A stretch of 64,000 nucleotides of DNA from Cephalopachus bancanus (GCA_027257055.1 JAPVLO010000624.1:589272-653271), one strand, 5' to 3'; positions 22,826 to 34,900 are shown, counted from the first letter of the stretch. Made by a program: numbers and translations. The notes: generated from the letters alone by a model not told the origin.

Positions 22826-25800
22826 GTAAACATGCAGTCCATTCTGCAATGGAAAAGCAGTGAACAAACTTTCCTCCTGTTTGCACATTTGTGTAGTCTG
22901 TGAAATCCCTCTAGGTGTAACAGCATACTGTATGGAATCATAGGAAGAGATTTTAGCCTGTGAGCCACAGTGAGGCAGAAAGCCTCTAGGCTTTGTGTTA
23001 AGACAGATAGGAGTTCATTTTCCAGCTCTGCAAGATAGGGCTCTAGATTCCTGAATCTTCTGAGCTCCAGCATAGAAAATATGGTCCTAAACCAATTATC
23101 TAGTTACATCTTTATCTGCATAATATGTATCATTCCAAGTTGTATGCTCCCAAGAATTAAGTTAGAAGCCTTGACATTATCAACAGTTTTGTGCCCATTA
23201 AAAGAAAAATCACTCCTTGTTTTCTCAAATTCAAATTTTATTTTTATTCTATCTATCTTATTTATTTTCCTCCAAATTTAACACTGATTTGTGAAAGCTT
23301 GATTAAATTAAGATATGTTACTAATCCAGTATATCTTGAATCTACCTTAGCAAAACCTGACAGATCATCTTTTAATATTCCTCTACTCTTGCTTAATAAT
23401 CCTCAATCTCGCTATTGTTTGGTACCTGCATGAGGTCTCTGGCTAGAGGTACATTAAGGCATGAGGAGCATATTATTTTCTGAACTTTTTTTTCTTCCTA
23501 GCTCCATCATAAATGAAACCATCAATATGTAAATGTCCTTTGTGACAGTTTTGGAGTTATTCTATGTCTGCATTTTGACAGCGGGAATAATGGTTTTAAT
23601 GATAGATACTCATCTTTCCAGTAAGTTAAAAAAAAAAAAAAGGGAATGCAACGTTTCTTTTTACTTTTTTAAGAGTGAGTTGTTATTTGTCATTATTAAC
23701 ATTATTTTGACTGTTCTTGTCATCAGTCATTTTTGATGATCACACTTTATTCTTTGGCAACACATCTCCCATTTTCTGTTGAGAAATCCCCTCTGGGAGA
23801 CATTAGTTCAGCTACTGAGGGCCATTCTGTTTCCTTATACAGACAGTGACTTTGTATAGCCTGCATGAGGCCTTTTGTGGATATTAGCTGTTAATGTAAG
23901 TAATAATGATAATGAATTTTCTACTAAAAATATGTAGTATACTTATTTTAAAAGGTTTGCCTTTTCAAATAGACAATGAACAGAAGGGACTTTGGGCAAG
24001 AGTGATTCCTGAATGAAGGCATTTTCTTTTTTATTAACAGCCACAGGTATTCTGAGTTCATGTCTTCCAGGCCAGTGACCCAGATTGTAAGGGCCACTTT
24101 ACACACTGTCACTTCATGACTTCTGGCTTTCCCATAGTGAATCAAAACAGCAAAGGAATTCGAAAAAAATGGTGGGGGAGGGGAGAGCTGGCGGGAGGCA
24201 AACTCAATGAGACATTGCATTACTCTTCCTGTAGTCTGTCTCCTGGTGAGAGCAGCATCCTGGAGGCCTCCCATAGAGATGGGGGCTGGCTAACTAAATC
24301 CCTTTCTCTGCTTGAGCAGCTCACAAAGAGCCTGTGTGTGCCTTGCTGGTAATCCAGGTCATCTGTTTCATATGCCTCCTGTGAGATGGAAAAAAAAAGA
24401 GGTGAAGTATTCCAGAGGAGCTTGAAATGACTGATGATATTGCCATGTGGTATCGCTTGGGCTTGCATATTAAGTCATGCTTCCCTCCGCTGTGTCTTCT
24501 ACTCATCCTGGAAAAAATGTAAAGTCAAACAGGACAGCTTGTTAGGTAGAAAGCAGAAACGTGTATACTACAGGTTAAATCTGATTTCCTCTCTGGGAGA
24601 AAGAAACTAAGAACATGAAAATGGGGGTTCATGACCCAGGCTTTCCTTGGCAGGACTAATTTTGAGGAAGTTTTAGAGTTGGAAAATGAATGTCCTCTAC
24701 TTTGGGTCTATATTACATTTTCAATATTAAAATATAATTTAATGTGGCATTTAGTTGTTCTTATATAAAATAAATTAATTTATTATTCAGAAACATGTGT
24801 CAATCTCTTTTTACCCAGTTTACAAGTAACATGGACTTTGAGGGAAAAGATCAACAAACTTTACTGAAAAATAAATTTGGGATGGTGTCAAATTCTGAAT
24901 GAGTCTGAGTACTGGGCATTTTCTGAGGATTGATGACCAGCTAGAAGGAGTTGATGGTCCTTGGCTGAAATTCGGGCCATTAACTCCAACCAGTTATTAA
25001 TTGCCTGGAAATGTCCTGGGCTGAGGTCATTATTGCTATTATAAACTGAATTAATGCCCTGTGCTTTAGCCAATAAGATTATTTGAATTATCTTTATTCT
25101 CCATTCAATTTATAATTATAAAAATGTACCACAGGCAATCAGACTAGATGATAGATTAATCACATGCAAAATTACATTTTAAATGAATTGTTTTGATTCA
25201 TACCGCTACCCAAAGTATTTAAAGAAGTTGATTTCTCGGTGTTGGCATTTATGGAAGTTGATTTGCTATGTTGCACTCCAGTCACCCCATCTTACCTTTT
25301 GTCACTGGTTCATATTCAAATAAATACATTGAATGGGATCTTCAATACACAATACATAGATTCAATTGTCTAGAAGCTGTAATATTTTGATTTTTTGTCA
25401 TGAAATATTGGGATGGGTGGGTGTGCAGATAGCAGAATGGGTAGCTGTGGGAATAGTGTAAATCCATGAAAAAAAAGCTGTATAAAACCCAAAGCATATC
25501 TGTACAGTCACAATTGCTTGACTTTTTGTTTTACAATAATTTTTACTTTTATTATTTTACTTTTTACTCTTTCAGTAACACTTTAAGAATGGCAGATATT
25601 ATTACTCTATTCTGTGTATAAGAAAATTGAGGTCTGAAAGTTTAAGCAATTTGTCTTGTGTGGCATTGTTATAAACTGACAAAACTGTCCTCAATCTAAG
25701 GTTGTTTCTTCAACATTAGAACATACCAAGTTTCATACTGATAGTGACTCAGTACTACTAATAATTATTGAAATGGCTTTAAATGCCCTATTCAAGGTAT

Positions 25801-27411
25801 TTCCAAGCTTCTTTAGTTCTTTGGAGGAAAAGTGCTACACAGTTAACAAACAATGGAACAATCTGCTGCTTTGCTGCGTTGAGGTCAATTTGCTTTGATT
25901 ATGTCTCAGGCTCTGCTTGACTATTTGCTTTTTTTAAGCTATGCATATTTGCATTCATCTATATCCTAATTAAGTATATTTTGTATCTATGTGATATTTC
26001 TGTGTCTCTGTATTCTATCTTATGTGTGAAAATCCTCTTAAATAAAGAAACCTGCTATGATATAACCAGAATTTTGTTGACATAGTATAGCAAGATAGAA
26101 CAACACAAGAAAATTTCTGAAAAATTATTTGCATCTAAGTTAACAAAGAAAGCACAGGTTTTTATTGTTTATGGATTGGCTCAAGAAGTTCTTAGGGTAT
26201 GTTGAGAAACAGAGTGAAGCTTTGGATAGAATGATTTCTTAAGGTAAGGGTTAATGCAAACTAGAAGACATTGTGAGCTAAGAAATATTATGGGAGTCAT
26301 ATGGAATTCTGTGGTTATAACTGTAAACTGATAAAAGTGATTGTACTCAGTCTTGCATAGCTAATGAGGATGATTGCTCCTCTTCTTACTTCTGAAGTCT
26401 TTCCTTTCAGCCAGTCCTAGCTAGGCCACAGGAGCAGGCGAAGACTCTCATTCCAGATCTACATCACTGTCATAATCTCTAGATGATATGCTGCCTCCAA
26501 AGCAACAAGCAACAGTTTAGAGTCAGATCGGGGCTCCTCCTTTTTTCTCTTTTCATCAATTGAGGAGTTGTTAAAGTATGTGATAAGATAGTGACTATGC
26601 AGAAGCATTTACAACTCCAGACAATTTACACCTGTTGACTGTAATACTTACCAAAAAAAAGAGCAGAATAATGATTGGAATCCAGGCCAAGGAAATACAT
26701 TAACAGGGTCAATTCGGGTCTACTTTGCAGAACCAGGTGAACATCTTAGAGATTAATTGTTCTATTTGGCCAGTAGTGTTTATCCAAGTACAACTGAACT
26801 GTTAGCAAGACACAGATACCATCTCGACAAGCTAACAAAAAATCTAATGCTATGACTTTGATCATTACTACCTAAACCAAAGGATTTAGATTGGTCCGTT
26901 GAGCTTAACAGTCATTGAAGTATCATTTATAATATCAACCAACATTTCATTTCCTACTATCTTTTACAATTGTATAAATTTTGTATTACCTTTTCCAATT
27001 ATCCAATGTATAAGCTGCATTAAAAGAATTATTGCTTGAATGGTGCACATGCAAAAGTAAAATAGTGATTCTTCTGGATATATTTCCAGAGTAGTCTGTG
27101 TGGCTTCATTTTACAAGTTTCTTGGCACATGCTGTAAGGAGTTCTATTTCACAAAAGAATGTAGAGAAAAGACTGCAATAATTACCTGGTAGATGCAACT
27201 GGTTTGCTTGTGAGAAACAAAAGGATTAGCTCCATAAATAAAATGGTGTCCTAGAGGGCACAGACTGTGGTAGTGTAGGAATCATTTGACATGACAGGTG
27301 CATTAGTTATCTGTTTGGGAAAGGGTGGATTCTTTAGATTTGAACAACTCCTATAAAGCAACTGAAGAATTCCTGAAGAGCAAAAGTGAGTTATACAGAA
27401 AAAATAGCCCA
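22826..27411. other. Largely unique, 4.6 kb; MIR scrap and a GC-richer patch
   Basis: About 25585-25680 resembles reverse MIR. The patch 24150-24520 is richer in GC and poor in repeat signal, and 24930-25330 holds several TAATTA/ATTAAT-type motifs (see findings). The minus frame 24888-25073 is not matched to a family. No splice-bounded exon can be supported from sequence alone. Confidence 0.4.
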
Positions 27412-27421
27412 AATATTTATT

Positions 27422-27426
27422 TATTT

Positions 27427-27457
<31 letters not shown>

Positions 27458-27737
27458 GAGTTGGAGTCTCACTCTGTCACCCAGACTGGAGTTCAGTGGC
27501 CGCTCCCAGCCACCGCAGCCTCAACCTGCTGGTCTCTGGGGATCCTTCCGCCTCAGCCTTCCAAGTAGCTGGAACTACAGGCGAGCGCTACCACACCCGG
27601 CTAGTTTTTTTATTTATTGTAGAGATGAGGTCTCACCAAGTTGCCCAGGCGGGTCTCGAACCCACGGGCTCAGGCAATTCACTCACCTCAGCCTCCCAAG
27701 GCGCGGGATTACAGGCTGAGCCACCAAGCCCGGCTCC
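27422..27737 (-). mobile_element. Dimeric Alu, reverse, (TTTA)n tail
   Basis: The tail TTTATTTGTTTGTTTATTTA precedes a reversed Alu ending CCACCAAGCCCGGCT. The flanking duplication AATATTTATT occurs at 27412-27421 and 27738-27747. The body carries the lineage-specific linker (GATTTATTGTAGAG-type in reverse, here TTATTTATTGTAGAGATGAGG). Confidence 0.93.
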
Positions 27738-27747
27738 AATATTTATT

Positions 27748-27946
27748 CTTTACTCTGTTACTTCCCTGGTCCCTATGGATGGCACTGTAATGATATTTGC
27801 GGAAGCACTTTGTTCTTTCAGGTCAGAGTCCATTTATTTTTTTATACCTGGAAGTTAGAGTTAACAGTATGGGGATATTTTAGGTACTAGAAGGGATGAC
27901 TGTAGGGAAAGTGACTCTCTGACTAGTTCCAAGTGATGACAATTAT
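27748..27946. other. Unique spacer between two opposed Alus
   Basis: A 200-bp unique segment separates a reverse Alu from a forward Alu. The arms could pair if both were in one transcript. Confidence 0.6.
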
Positions 27947-27957
27947 AATTTAATCCA

Positions 27958-28235
27958 AGCCGGGCTCGGTGACTCAGCCTGTAATCCTGCGCCTTGGGAG
28001 GCTGAGGTGAGTGAATTGCCTGAGCCTGCGGGTTTGAGACCCCCTGGCAACTTGGCAAGACCTCATCTCTACAATAAATCAAAAAACCAGCCGGGCGTAG
28101 TAGCGGAAGGTTACCTGGAAGGCTAAGGCGGAAGAATCCCCGGAGCCCAGCAGGTCGGGCTGCAGTGGCCAGGAGCAACCACTGCACTCCAGTCTGGGCG
28201 ACAGAGTAAGACTCCAACTCAAAAAAAAAAAAAAG
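27958..28235 (+). mobile_element. Dimeric Alu, forward, slightly shortened
   Basis: It begins AGCCGGGCTCGGTGACTCAG and ends in a poly(A) at 28221-28234. The perfect duplication AATTTAATCCA lies at 27947-27957 and 28236-28246. Small deletions remove part of the right arm start (after GGGCGTAGTAGCGG), so it is shorter than its relatives. Confidence 0.93.
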
Positions 28236-28320
28236 AATTTAATCCAGAGGATCAGGCAATCCTGCAAAGTGTGTGAGGTATAATCATTCTAGTAGTAGCC
28301 CTAAGATTTTGATCTGTTAT

Positions 28321-28584
28321 TTAAGGTAGGTTAGGAGTAGTACAAGAAATAGTGCAAGGCATAATTAATCCTGTTTCTATTGGTTCTTCTACTATGGGTC
28401 TTAGTCCCTCCTTTGGTCCCAGTTTGAATACAGGGTTGATTAGTTCAGTCTGAATTTTGATGGGCTCAGTCTCAAAAACCCTGTCAATATTGATAAAAAT
28501 TTTTGAACCATGAGAAATAACCTTGCAAAGTTCTTCAAGCTTTGTCTGCTTTAAACATATGCCTCCTTGTAAGACAGTGTCCAA
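28321..28584 (-). pseudogene. Endogenous retrovirus pol scrap (start of reverse transcriptase)
   Basis: An 87-codon open frame on the minus strand contains KEGLRPIVEEPIETGLIMPC followed by a TP-containing stretch, resembling the beginning of retroviral reverse transcriptase, where a conserved ..GLRPII..LI..G.I.PC..S..NTP..PV pattern is found. Upstream codons could be the connecting region after protease. The catalytic YXDD region is absent, and neighbouring sequence is not clearly viral, so it is an old fragment. The assignment rests on this motif alone. Confidence 0.5.
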
Positions 28585-28654
28585 TAGCTATGGCCTAATT
28601 ATAAAAAGGGAAATCCTCTGAAATGTCAAGGAATAAGCCATCTAAGGATCATTT

Positions 28655-28870
28655 AAACTCTTAATTCTATTTATATAATGAATTTCTTTACCCAGCCAAA
28701 ATAGTCTCCGAAAATGGAGACACAATAAAGACATTTTGCTAATAGCAGTTCTATTCTAAGGGAAGTACTAAAGATCATTTTTCAAGTAAACAAAAATAAC
28801 TCCAAAAGGAAACGCAAAGATTTAGAGAGAAATGTAAGGCAACAGGAAGGTTAGACATGTGGGTAAATCT
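28655..28870 (+). mobile_element. Old L1 fragment (ORF1 end)
   Basis: TTTACCCAGCCAAAATAG, GGAGACACAATAAAGACATTTT and TAAGGGAAGTACTAAAG match in order the end of L1 ORF1 in old mammalian L1 families. The piece is short and much diverged. Confidence 0.5.
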
Positions 28871-29855
28871 AAATGGTTGCTGAGTTGGGAAGACAATGAT
28901 ACCGACGTACTGTGACAACAACTAGATCTAGCCCTTCCCTTCAGCAGGATCTGAGGTCCCAGCACCAGTAAGTCTCAGAACGTCTGCTGCATTTCAGTTG
29001 AGCCATGTGCCTTCTGACTCTGGGCGAGCTCTCCCTGCTTTACATTCTGGTTGCCAGCATTTTGGGTAGTTAGAGAGTTCTGTCTGCTCTCCAGTCTGGT
29101 TCTCTGCTTGCTGTGCCTTGGGTGATCTTTTTCATTCCTGTGGCACCACTCTCGGCCTCTAGAGGATGGATGTACCTGGCTGATGCTCGTGAAGTTTACT
29201 GCTGAGACATCTTTCTCTGCCCTAGTCTTAGTGAACTGAATGCCTGGAGTTATGCCCAGAGGTGTGATTTTTGTTGACTTTCCTTCCTTGCCCCAATTTT
29301 AGGGTACCACTCCCATTTTTTTCTAAAGATGTAAGGTAAATTGTTGGAAGATTGGGTAGTCTTCCTTTGTCTCTTGGGCTCCTCAAGGTACATACACAAT
29401 ACTAAAAGACTTGTTAAAAGTTAGGCTAGTTACTCATTTTCTTTATCAGTAGATGATTGTTCTTCCTCTCCCCCTTTCAGCCAGGCATGACAGCCACTGT
29501 AAATCTTTCCTCTATTTTGCGGGCTTGTCACTTTATGGAGTTTGGTTCATTTAGGTCTCAACTCTTATTTCATGTTTTCAAAGCCAACATCAATCACGTA
29601 CATAACTCTTCTGAATTGTTATAGTTACTAACGTGTGCTATTTATTTCTGACCCTAATTTATTGATGCCATAGTAACGTTGCTCTTACACTTAGAAGGCA
29701 TGCCTTCTTTAAATATAGCAGTAGTGACAAACCAAATGCTGCTGATGGTATTGGAAGCAATTTCAGAGAAAAGAACACCTATAGGTTTAATACTAGTTCT
29801 ACTTTGACATTAAATTCAAGAATACTCTCTATTATGTGATTATATGGAGACTGAA
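28871..29855. other. Unrecognised sequence
   Basis: The part at 28920-29260 is GC-richer than its surroundings (CAGCACCAG, CTGGGCGAGCTCTCCCTGC) and could be an old LTR or unique sequence; I cannot decide. No open frame or RNA gene is supported. Confidence 0.4.
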
Positions 29856-29866
29856 CACATACAACT
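29856..29866 (-). repeat. Target-site duplication, 3' side of minus-strand L1
   Basis: CACATACAACT here pairs with CACATATAACT at 36128-36138 (10 of 11). Confidence 0.8.
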
Positions 29867-30006
29867 TTTTTTTATTAATCAATATTTTTTATTTTGATAT
29901 TGTGGGGTACAGTTTAGGGTTAAGTATACAAATATGCTTCGTTCAGGCACTCTTGTTCACAAGGGGTATCTCCCCGTTCCCAGACAGATATTGACTACTG
30001 TTAATC

Positions 30007-30029
30007 CCACCTCCCTTCCCCTCCCCTCC
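30007..30029 (-). other. G-quadruplex-type tract in L1 3' UTR
   Basis: On the minus strand this reads GGGG A GGGG AA GGG, then a short spacer and GGG, four G runs with short loops. G-rich 3' UTR tracts are a known feature of mammalian L1s. Confidence 0.6.
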
Positions 30030-30087
30030 ATAGTTATCCACCACTCAGTCTTTTTTTTATAGTATTACAGTGGAGGTTCAAGGTCCA

Positions 30088-33000
30088 CTATATGAGTGAC
30101 AACATGTGATACTCAGATCTTTGTTTCTGTGAGAGATCACTCAGTATTATTGACTCTAGTTCCATCCAGGTTGCTGCGAAATTCATGATTTGTTCTTTTT
30201 TATGGCTACATAGTATTCCATCATGTATATGTACCACACTTTTTTAATCCAGTCCTCTTTTATGGACAGCATGGTTGGTTCCAGGTTCTTGCTATTCTGA
30301 ACAATGCTGAGATAAACATATGTGTGCAGGTATCTTTTCTATAGAGTGATTTGAGTTCTTCAGGATATATTCCCAGTAGGGGGATTGCGGGGTGAATGGG
30401 AGGTTGATATTTAGAGATTTTAGGAATCACCACACTGCTTTCCACAGAGGTTGCACTAGTTTACACTCCCACCAACAGTGTAGAAGTGTTCCCATTTCAC
30501 CACACCCTCTCCAGCAACTGTTATTTTTTGAGTTATTGATAATTGCCTTTCTGAATGGAGTTAGGTGGTATCTCAGTGTGGTTTTGAATTACGTCTCCCA
30601 GATGACTAGTGAGGTTGAACATTTCTTCATGTGTCTGTTGGCTGCTTGGATGTCTTCCTTTGTGAAGTGTCTGTTCATATCTTTTGCCCATTTGATAATG
30701 GGGTTGTTTGTTTTTTCTTTTCGGCATGTTTGAGTTCCTTGGAGATCCAAAATGTTAAACCTTTGTCAGAGCTGGAGTTGGCAAATACTTTTTCCCAATC
30801 TGTAGGATGCCTCCCTGCTCTCTTGATGGTTTCTTTGGCTTTGCAGAAGCTTGTCAGTTTAATGAGGTCCCCACTTGTCTATCTTATCCCTTATGGCCTG
30901 TGGGTTTCGGGTTTTGTTCAGGAATTGGATTCCAGTTCCAATTTCCATGAGGGTATGTCTTTAATTTTCTAAGGTTCTTATGGTTTGAGGTTTTACATTT
31001 AGGTCTCTGATCCATTTGGAGTTAATTTTTGTGTATGGGGATAGATAGGGGTCCTGTTTCAATCTCCTGTGTGTGGTCAGCCAGTTTTCCCAGCACCGTT
31101 TACTGAGTAGATTCTCCTCTCCCAAGTGGTAGGTGGTGGAGGCTTTGTCGAAGATGAGTTGGTTGAGAAATTGAGGTTTCGTTTCTGGAATCTCAATTTT
31201 ATTCCATTGGTCTATATGCCTGTTCCTATACCAGTACCAAGCTGTTTTGATAATTGTAGCTTTATAGTAAAGTTTGAAGACTGGTAATGTGATACCGCCT
31301 GCTTTGTTTTTTTTGCTGAGGATTGTTCTGGTTATTCTTGGTCATTTGTGTTTCCATATGAATTCCTGTGTTGTTTTTTCTAGGTCTGAGGAGAATGTTG
31401 CTGGTAATTTGATAGGTATTGCATTGAATCTATAGATTGCCTTAGGTAAGATGGACATCTTCACAATGTTGATTCTTCCAACCCATGAGCATGGGATATT
31501 TTTCCACTTGTTTGTGTCATCTTTGATTTCTTTGAGCAGAGTTTTGTCGTTTTCATTGTAAAGGTCTTTCACATCTCTGGTTAGGAAGATGCCAAGGTAT
31601 TTCATTTTTTTTGTGGCTATTGTGAATGGAATTGTGCTTCTTATTTGGGTTTCTGTTTGTTTATTATTGGTGTAAAGAAATAAGATTGTCTTTTGCACAT
31701 TTATTTTATATCCTGAGACTTTGCCAAAGGCCTTTATCAGTGTAAGGAGGTTTTTGACAGATTCTCTTGGGTTTTCAAGGTACACAACATGTCATCTGCA
31801 AAGAGAGATAACTTGACTTCCTCTTTCCCTATTTGAATACCCCTGATTGCCTTCTCTTCTCTGATTGCTCTAGCCAGGAATTGCAATACTATAGTGAACA
31901 GGAGGGATGAGAGTGGGCATCCTTGTCTTGTTCCAGTTTTCAGGGGAAATGGTTCCAGTTTTTGTCCATTTAGGAGTATTCTGGCTGTAGGTTTCTCATA
32001 GATGGCTTTTACTATTTTGAGGTATGTTCCCCGTATGCCTAGATATTCGAGGGTTTTTATCAAGAAGGGATGCTGGATTTTATCAAAAGCTTTTTCTACA
32101 TCGAATGATATAATCATGTGGTTTTTGTTTTGACATCTGTTGATGTATTTAATTACATTTATGGTTTTACGAATGTTGAACCAGCCTTGCATCCCAGGGA
32201 TGAAGCCTACTTGGTCATCATGGATGATTTTTGAGATGTGTTGTTGAATCCGGTTCGCTAGGATCTTGTTGAGAATTTTAGCATCTATGTTCATCAAAGA
32301 TATTGGCCTGTAGTTCTCTTTCTTTGTTGGGTCTTTACCTGGCTTGGGTATCAATGTGATGTTAGCTTGTCAAATGATTTGGGGAGAATTCCATCTTTCT
32401 CAATCGCCTGGAATACCTTCAGTAGGATTGGTATCAGCTCCTCCTTAAATGTCTTGTAGAAATCTGCTGGAAAGCCATCTGGACCCAGCTTTTTTTTGTA
32501 GGTAGTTTTCTTATTACATAGTCAATTTCCTTGATTGTTATTGGTCTATTTAGGGTCTCAATTTCTTCTTGTTTCAACCTGGGCAGGTTGTGTGATGTCA
32601 GAAAGTCCTCCTTTTCCCTTTAAAGGGTTTTCAAGTTTGTTTCCATACAAGTGTCATAGTAGTCTCTAATGATCTTTTGTATTTCTTCAGGGTCAGATGT
32701 GACTTCATCTTTTGTGTTTCTGATTGTGTTTATTTGGGCTTTTTCTCTCTTTTTCTTGGTCAGTCTAGCTAGGGGACCATCAATCTTGTTTATCCTTTCG
32801 AGGAACCAGTTTTTTGTTTTATTGATTTTTTGTATTATCTTTTTGTCTTCTATGTCCTGGATTTTGGCTTTTATTTTGGTGATCTGGATTCTTCTGCTGA
32901 AATTAGGGTTTTTGTGGTCCTGCTCTTCCAGCTTCCTTAGGTGGCTTGTTAGGCTATTAATTTGTGATCCTTCCATTTTCTTCATGTGTGTTTGTAGGGA

Positions 33001-33880
33001 TATAAATTCTCCTCTTACTACAGCTTTCATGGCGTCCCAAAGATTTGGTAAGATGTTTCTTCATTTTCATTTGTTTCCAGGTATTTTTTAATCTCTGTTT
33101 TGATTTCATTGTTGATCCAGGAGTTGTTTGGCATCATGCTGTTTAGTGTCCATATCTTTGGGGCTTGGGGGAAACTTGTTGGTGTTAATGTTTATTTTTA
33201 TTCCACTGTGGTCTGAGAAGGTACATGGTAAAATTTCAGTCCTTTTTAATTTTCTTATACTTGATTTATGGCCAAGTATGTGGTCGATCTTACAGTACAT
33301 TCCATGTGGTGATGAATAGAATGTATATTCTATGGTCTTTGGATGGAGTGTTCTGTAGGTATCAATTAAGTCCATTTGGTCAAGAGTCACATTGAGGTTT
33401 TGGATCTCGTTGCTGATTTTTTGTCTTGATGATCTGTCTAGGGTTGTGAGTGGGGTATTGAAGTCCCCAGCTATGATGGTGTTGGAGTCGATATCCTTTT
33501 TTAGTTTACCCAGAAGCTGCTTTATGAAACTTGGTGTTCCTATGTTGGGTGCATATATGTTTAGGATGGATATTTCTTGTTGATGGATTGAACCTTTCAT
33601 CATTATGTAGTAGCCTTCTGTATCTTTTTTGATTTTTTTATAGCTTAAAGGTATTTTGTCTGAGATTAAGATCGTGACTCCTCCTTTCTTTTGTGTTCCG
33701 TTCACCTGAAAATTTGTTTCCCATCCTCTTCCTTTGAGTCTGTGAGTGTCCTTTCTAGTGAGGTGAGGCTCTTGAAGGCAATAAACTTGTTGCCTGGTGA
33801 TATTTAATACATTTTGCCATTTTATGTCTTTTCAGTGGTGCATTTAGTCCATTCACATTCAAGCTAATTATTGAAATGTG
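30088..33880 (-). pseudogene. L1 ORF2, several frame breaks, conserved catalytic motifs
   Basis: Endonuclease: 33705-33106 holds YAPNIGTPSFIK, IIAGDFNTPLT and [11 protein letters not shown], the catalytic and DNA-binding motifs of the APE-type fold. The N-terminal start (LNVNGLN near 33860) lies in another frame after a break near 33790. The linker 33030-32620 has LARLTKKKREKAQ. Reverse transcriptase: 32354-31737 has [17 protein letters not shown], a GCPLSSLLF block and FADDM. A one-base loss just after FADDM (about 31787) shifts the frame into 31785-31342, which continues correctly with [13 protein letters not shown]. The C-terminal third has many stops. Catalytic residues are kept but the chain is not. 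Confidence 0.9.
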
Positions 33881-33976
33881 AGAGTTGATCCCTGTCATAA
33901 TGTTCTTTCAGAGTTGTTGTTCTTTCTGTTTGTGTGTTGTCTTTCTTTTGGTTCTCGAGTTGGTTCATGTGTGTTT

Positions 33977-34900
33977 TCAATCTTTTGCCTGTACTCTTGT
34001 GAAGAACTTTGTTGTTCTTTTTTCCTTTTCTTCTGTGTTCAATACTTGCTTCAGTGTTTCTTGTAGAGGTGGTCTGGTGGCAGCGTAGTTTCTTAGGGAT
34101 TGGATATCTGGGAAAGATTTCAATTCTCCTTCACTGACGAAGCTTAGCTTGGCTGGGTAGGTTATTCTCGGTTGAAATTGTTTATCTTCTAGAACTTTGA
34201 AGATAGGGCTCCAAGCTCTCCTAGCCTGTAGGGTTCCTGTAGATAAATCTTCTGCTATTCTAATTGGTCTTCCCTGGTAGGTAGTCTGACCTTTTTCTCT
34301 TGCTGCCTTTAGGATACTTTCTTTTATACCTACTGTGTTTAGGTGAATTATTATGTGTCTGGGAGTTGGTCTTCTCATTTGTTGTCTTACTTGGGTTCTC
34401 TGAATCTCTTGCGTATGAATTTTTTCTTCACTGATGAGATGAGGGAAGTTTTCTTGAATGATTTCATGAAATGTTTGTTCCAGTGTGACCTCTGTTTCTC
34501 TCTCTGCCCCAGAAAGGCCAATTACTCTTAGATTCACTCTCTTGAAGTAATCATTCATTTGTTGAAGGTTTTGTTCAGTCTTTTTGAGCTTATTTTCCAT
34601 GTTTTTGACAGTTTGGGTTAGTTCTGTGTTTTGGTCTTTGAGCTCTGAGATTCTTTCTTCTGCTTGGCTAATTCTGCTTTCCATGCTTATTAGTTTGTTA
34701 TTTATTTCCATCACAGTATTCTTTACTGCTATTATTTCTGACATCAGCTCCTTCCTATTTTCCTCTTGTCTCTCTTCGATTTTTTTTATTCTCTCTATTA
34801 ATGTCTTGATGTCTGGGTTTGTTTCATGTGACCAATCATTCTGGGGGGCTCTTCATTGTTTGTGTTCCAAAGTCTGTTTTCTCAGTGTCTGACCTCCCAG
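33977..34900 (-). pseudogene. L1 ORF1, nearly intact C-terminal three quarters
   Basis: The longest frame, 34744 down to 33977, gives 255 residues. A heptad-rich coiled coil spans residues 1-70 (ISQAEERISELKDQNTELT). The RNA-recognition fold starts near LRVIGLSGAERE (residues 72-85), and a C-terminal basic domain contains REKGQTTYQGRPIRI. The frame continues upstream without a stop to about 34840 (reading ERIKKIEERQEENRKEL), where a run of C residues near 34846-34852 breaks it. ORF1 proteins of this type are about 330-350 residues, so only the N-terminal part is lost by frameshift. The product would coat L1 RNA as a trimer. Confidence 0.85.

Noticed and set aside
22750..23073. 107-codon minus frame as an exon
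   Set aside because: Its downstream part overlaps the reversed MLT1-type LTR (22496-22825), and no splice context supports an exon.
24888..25073. 61-codon minus frame with SPGHFQAINNWLELMARI
   Set aside because: It looks protein-like at first sight, but I cannot place it in a family, and it lies in a patch that may be conserved for other reasons. Not called as a gene.
32669..33091. 140-codon plus open frame
   Set aside because: It is the opposite strand of L1 ORF2. Similar shadows occur at 33128-34088, 34343-35133, 30392-30972 and 8723-9145.
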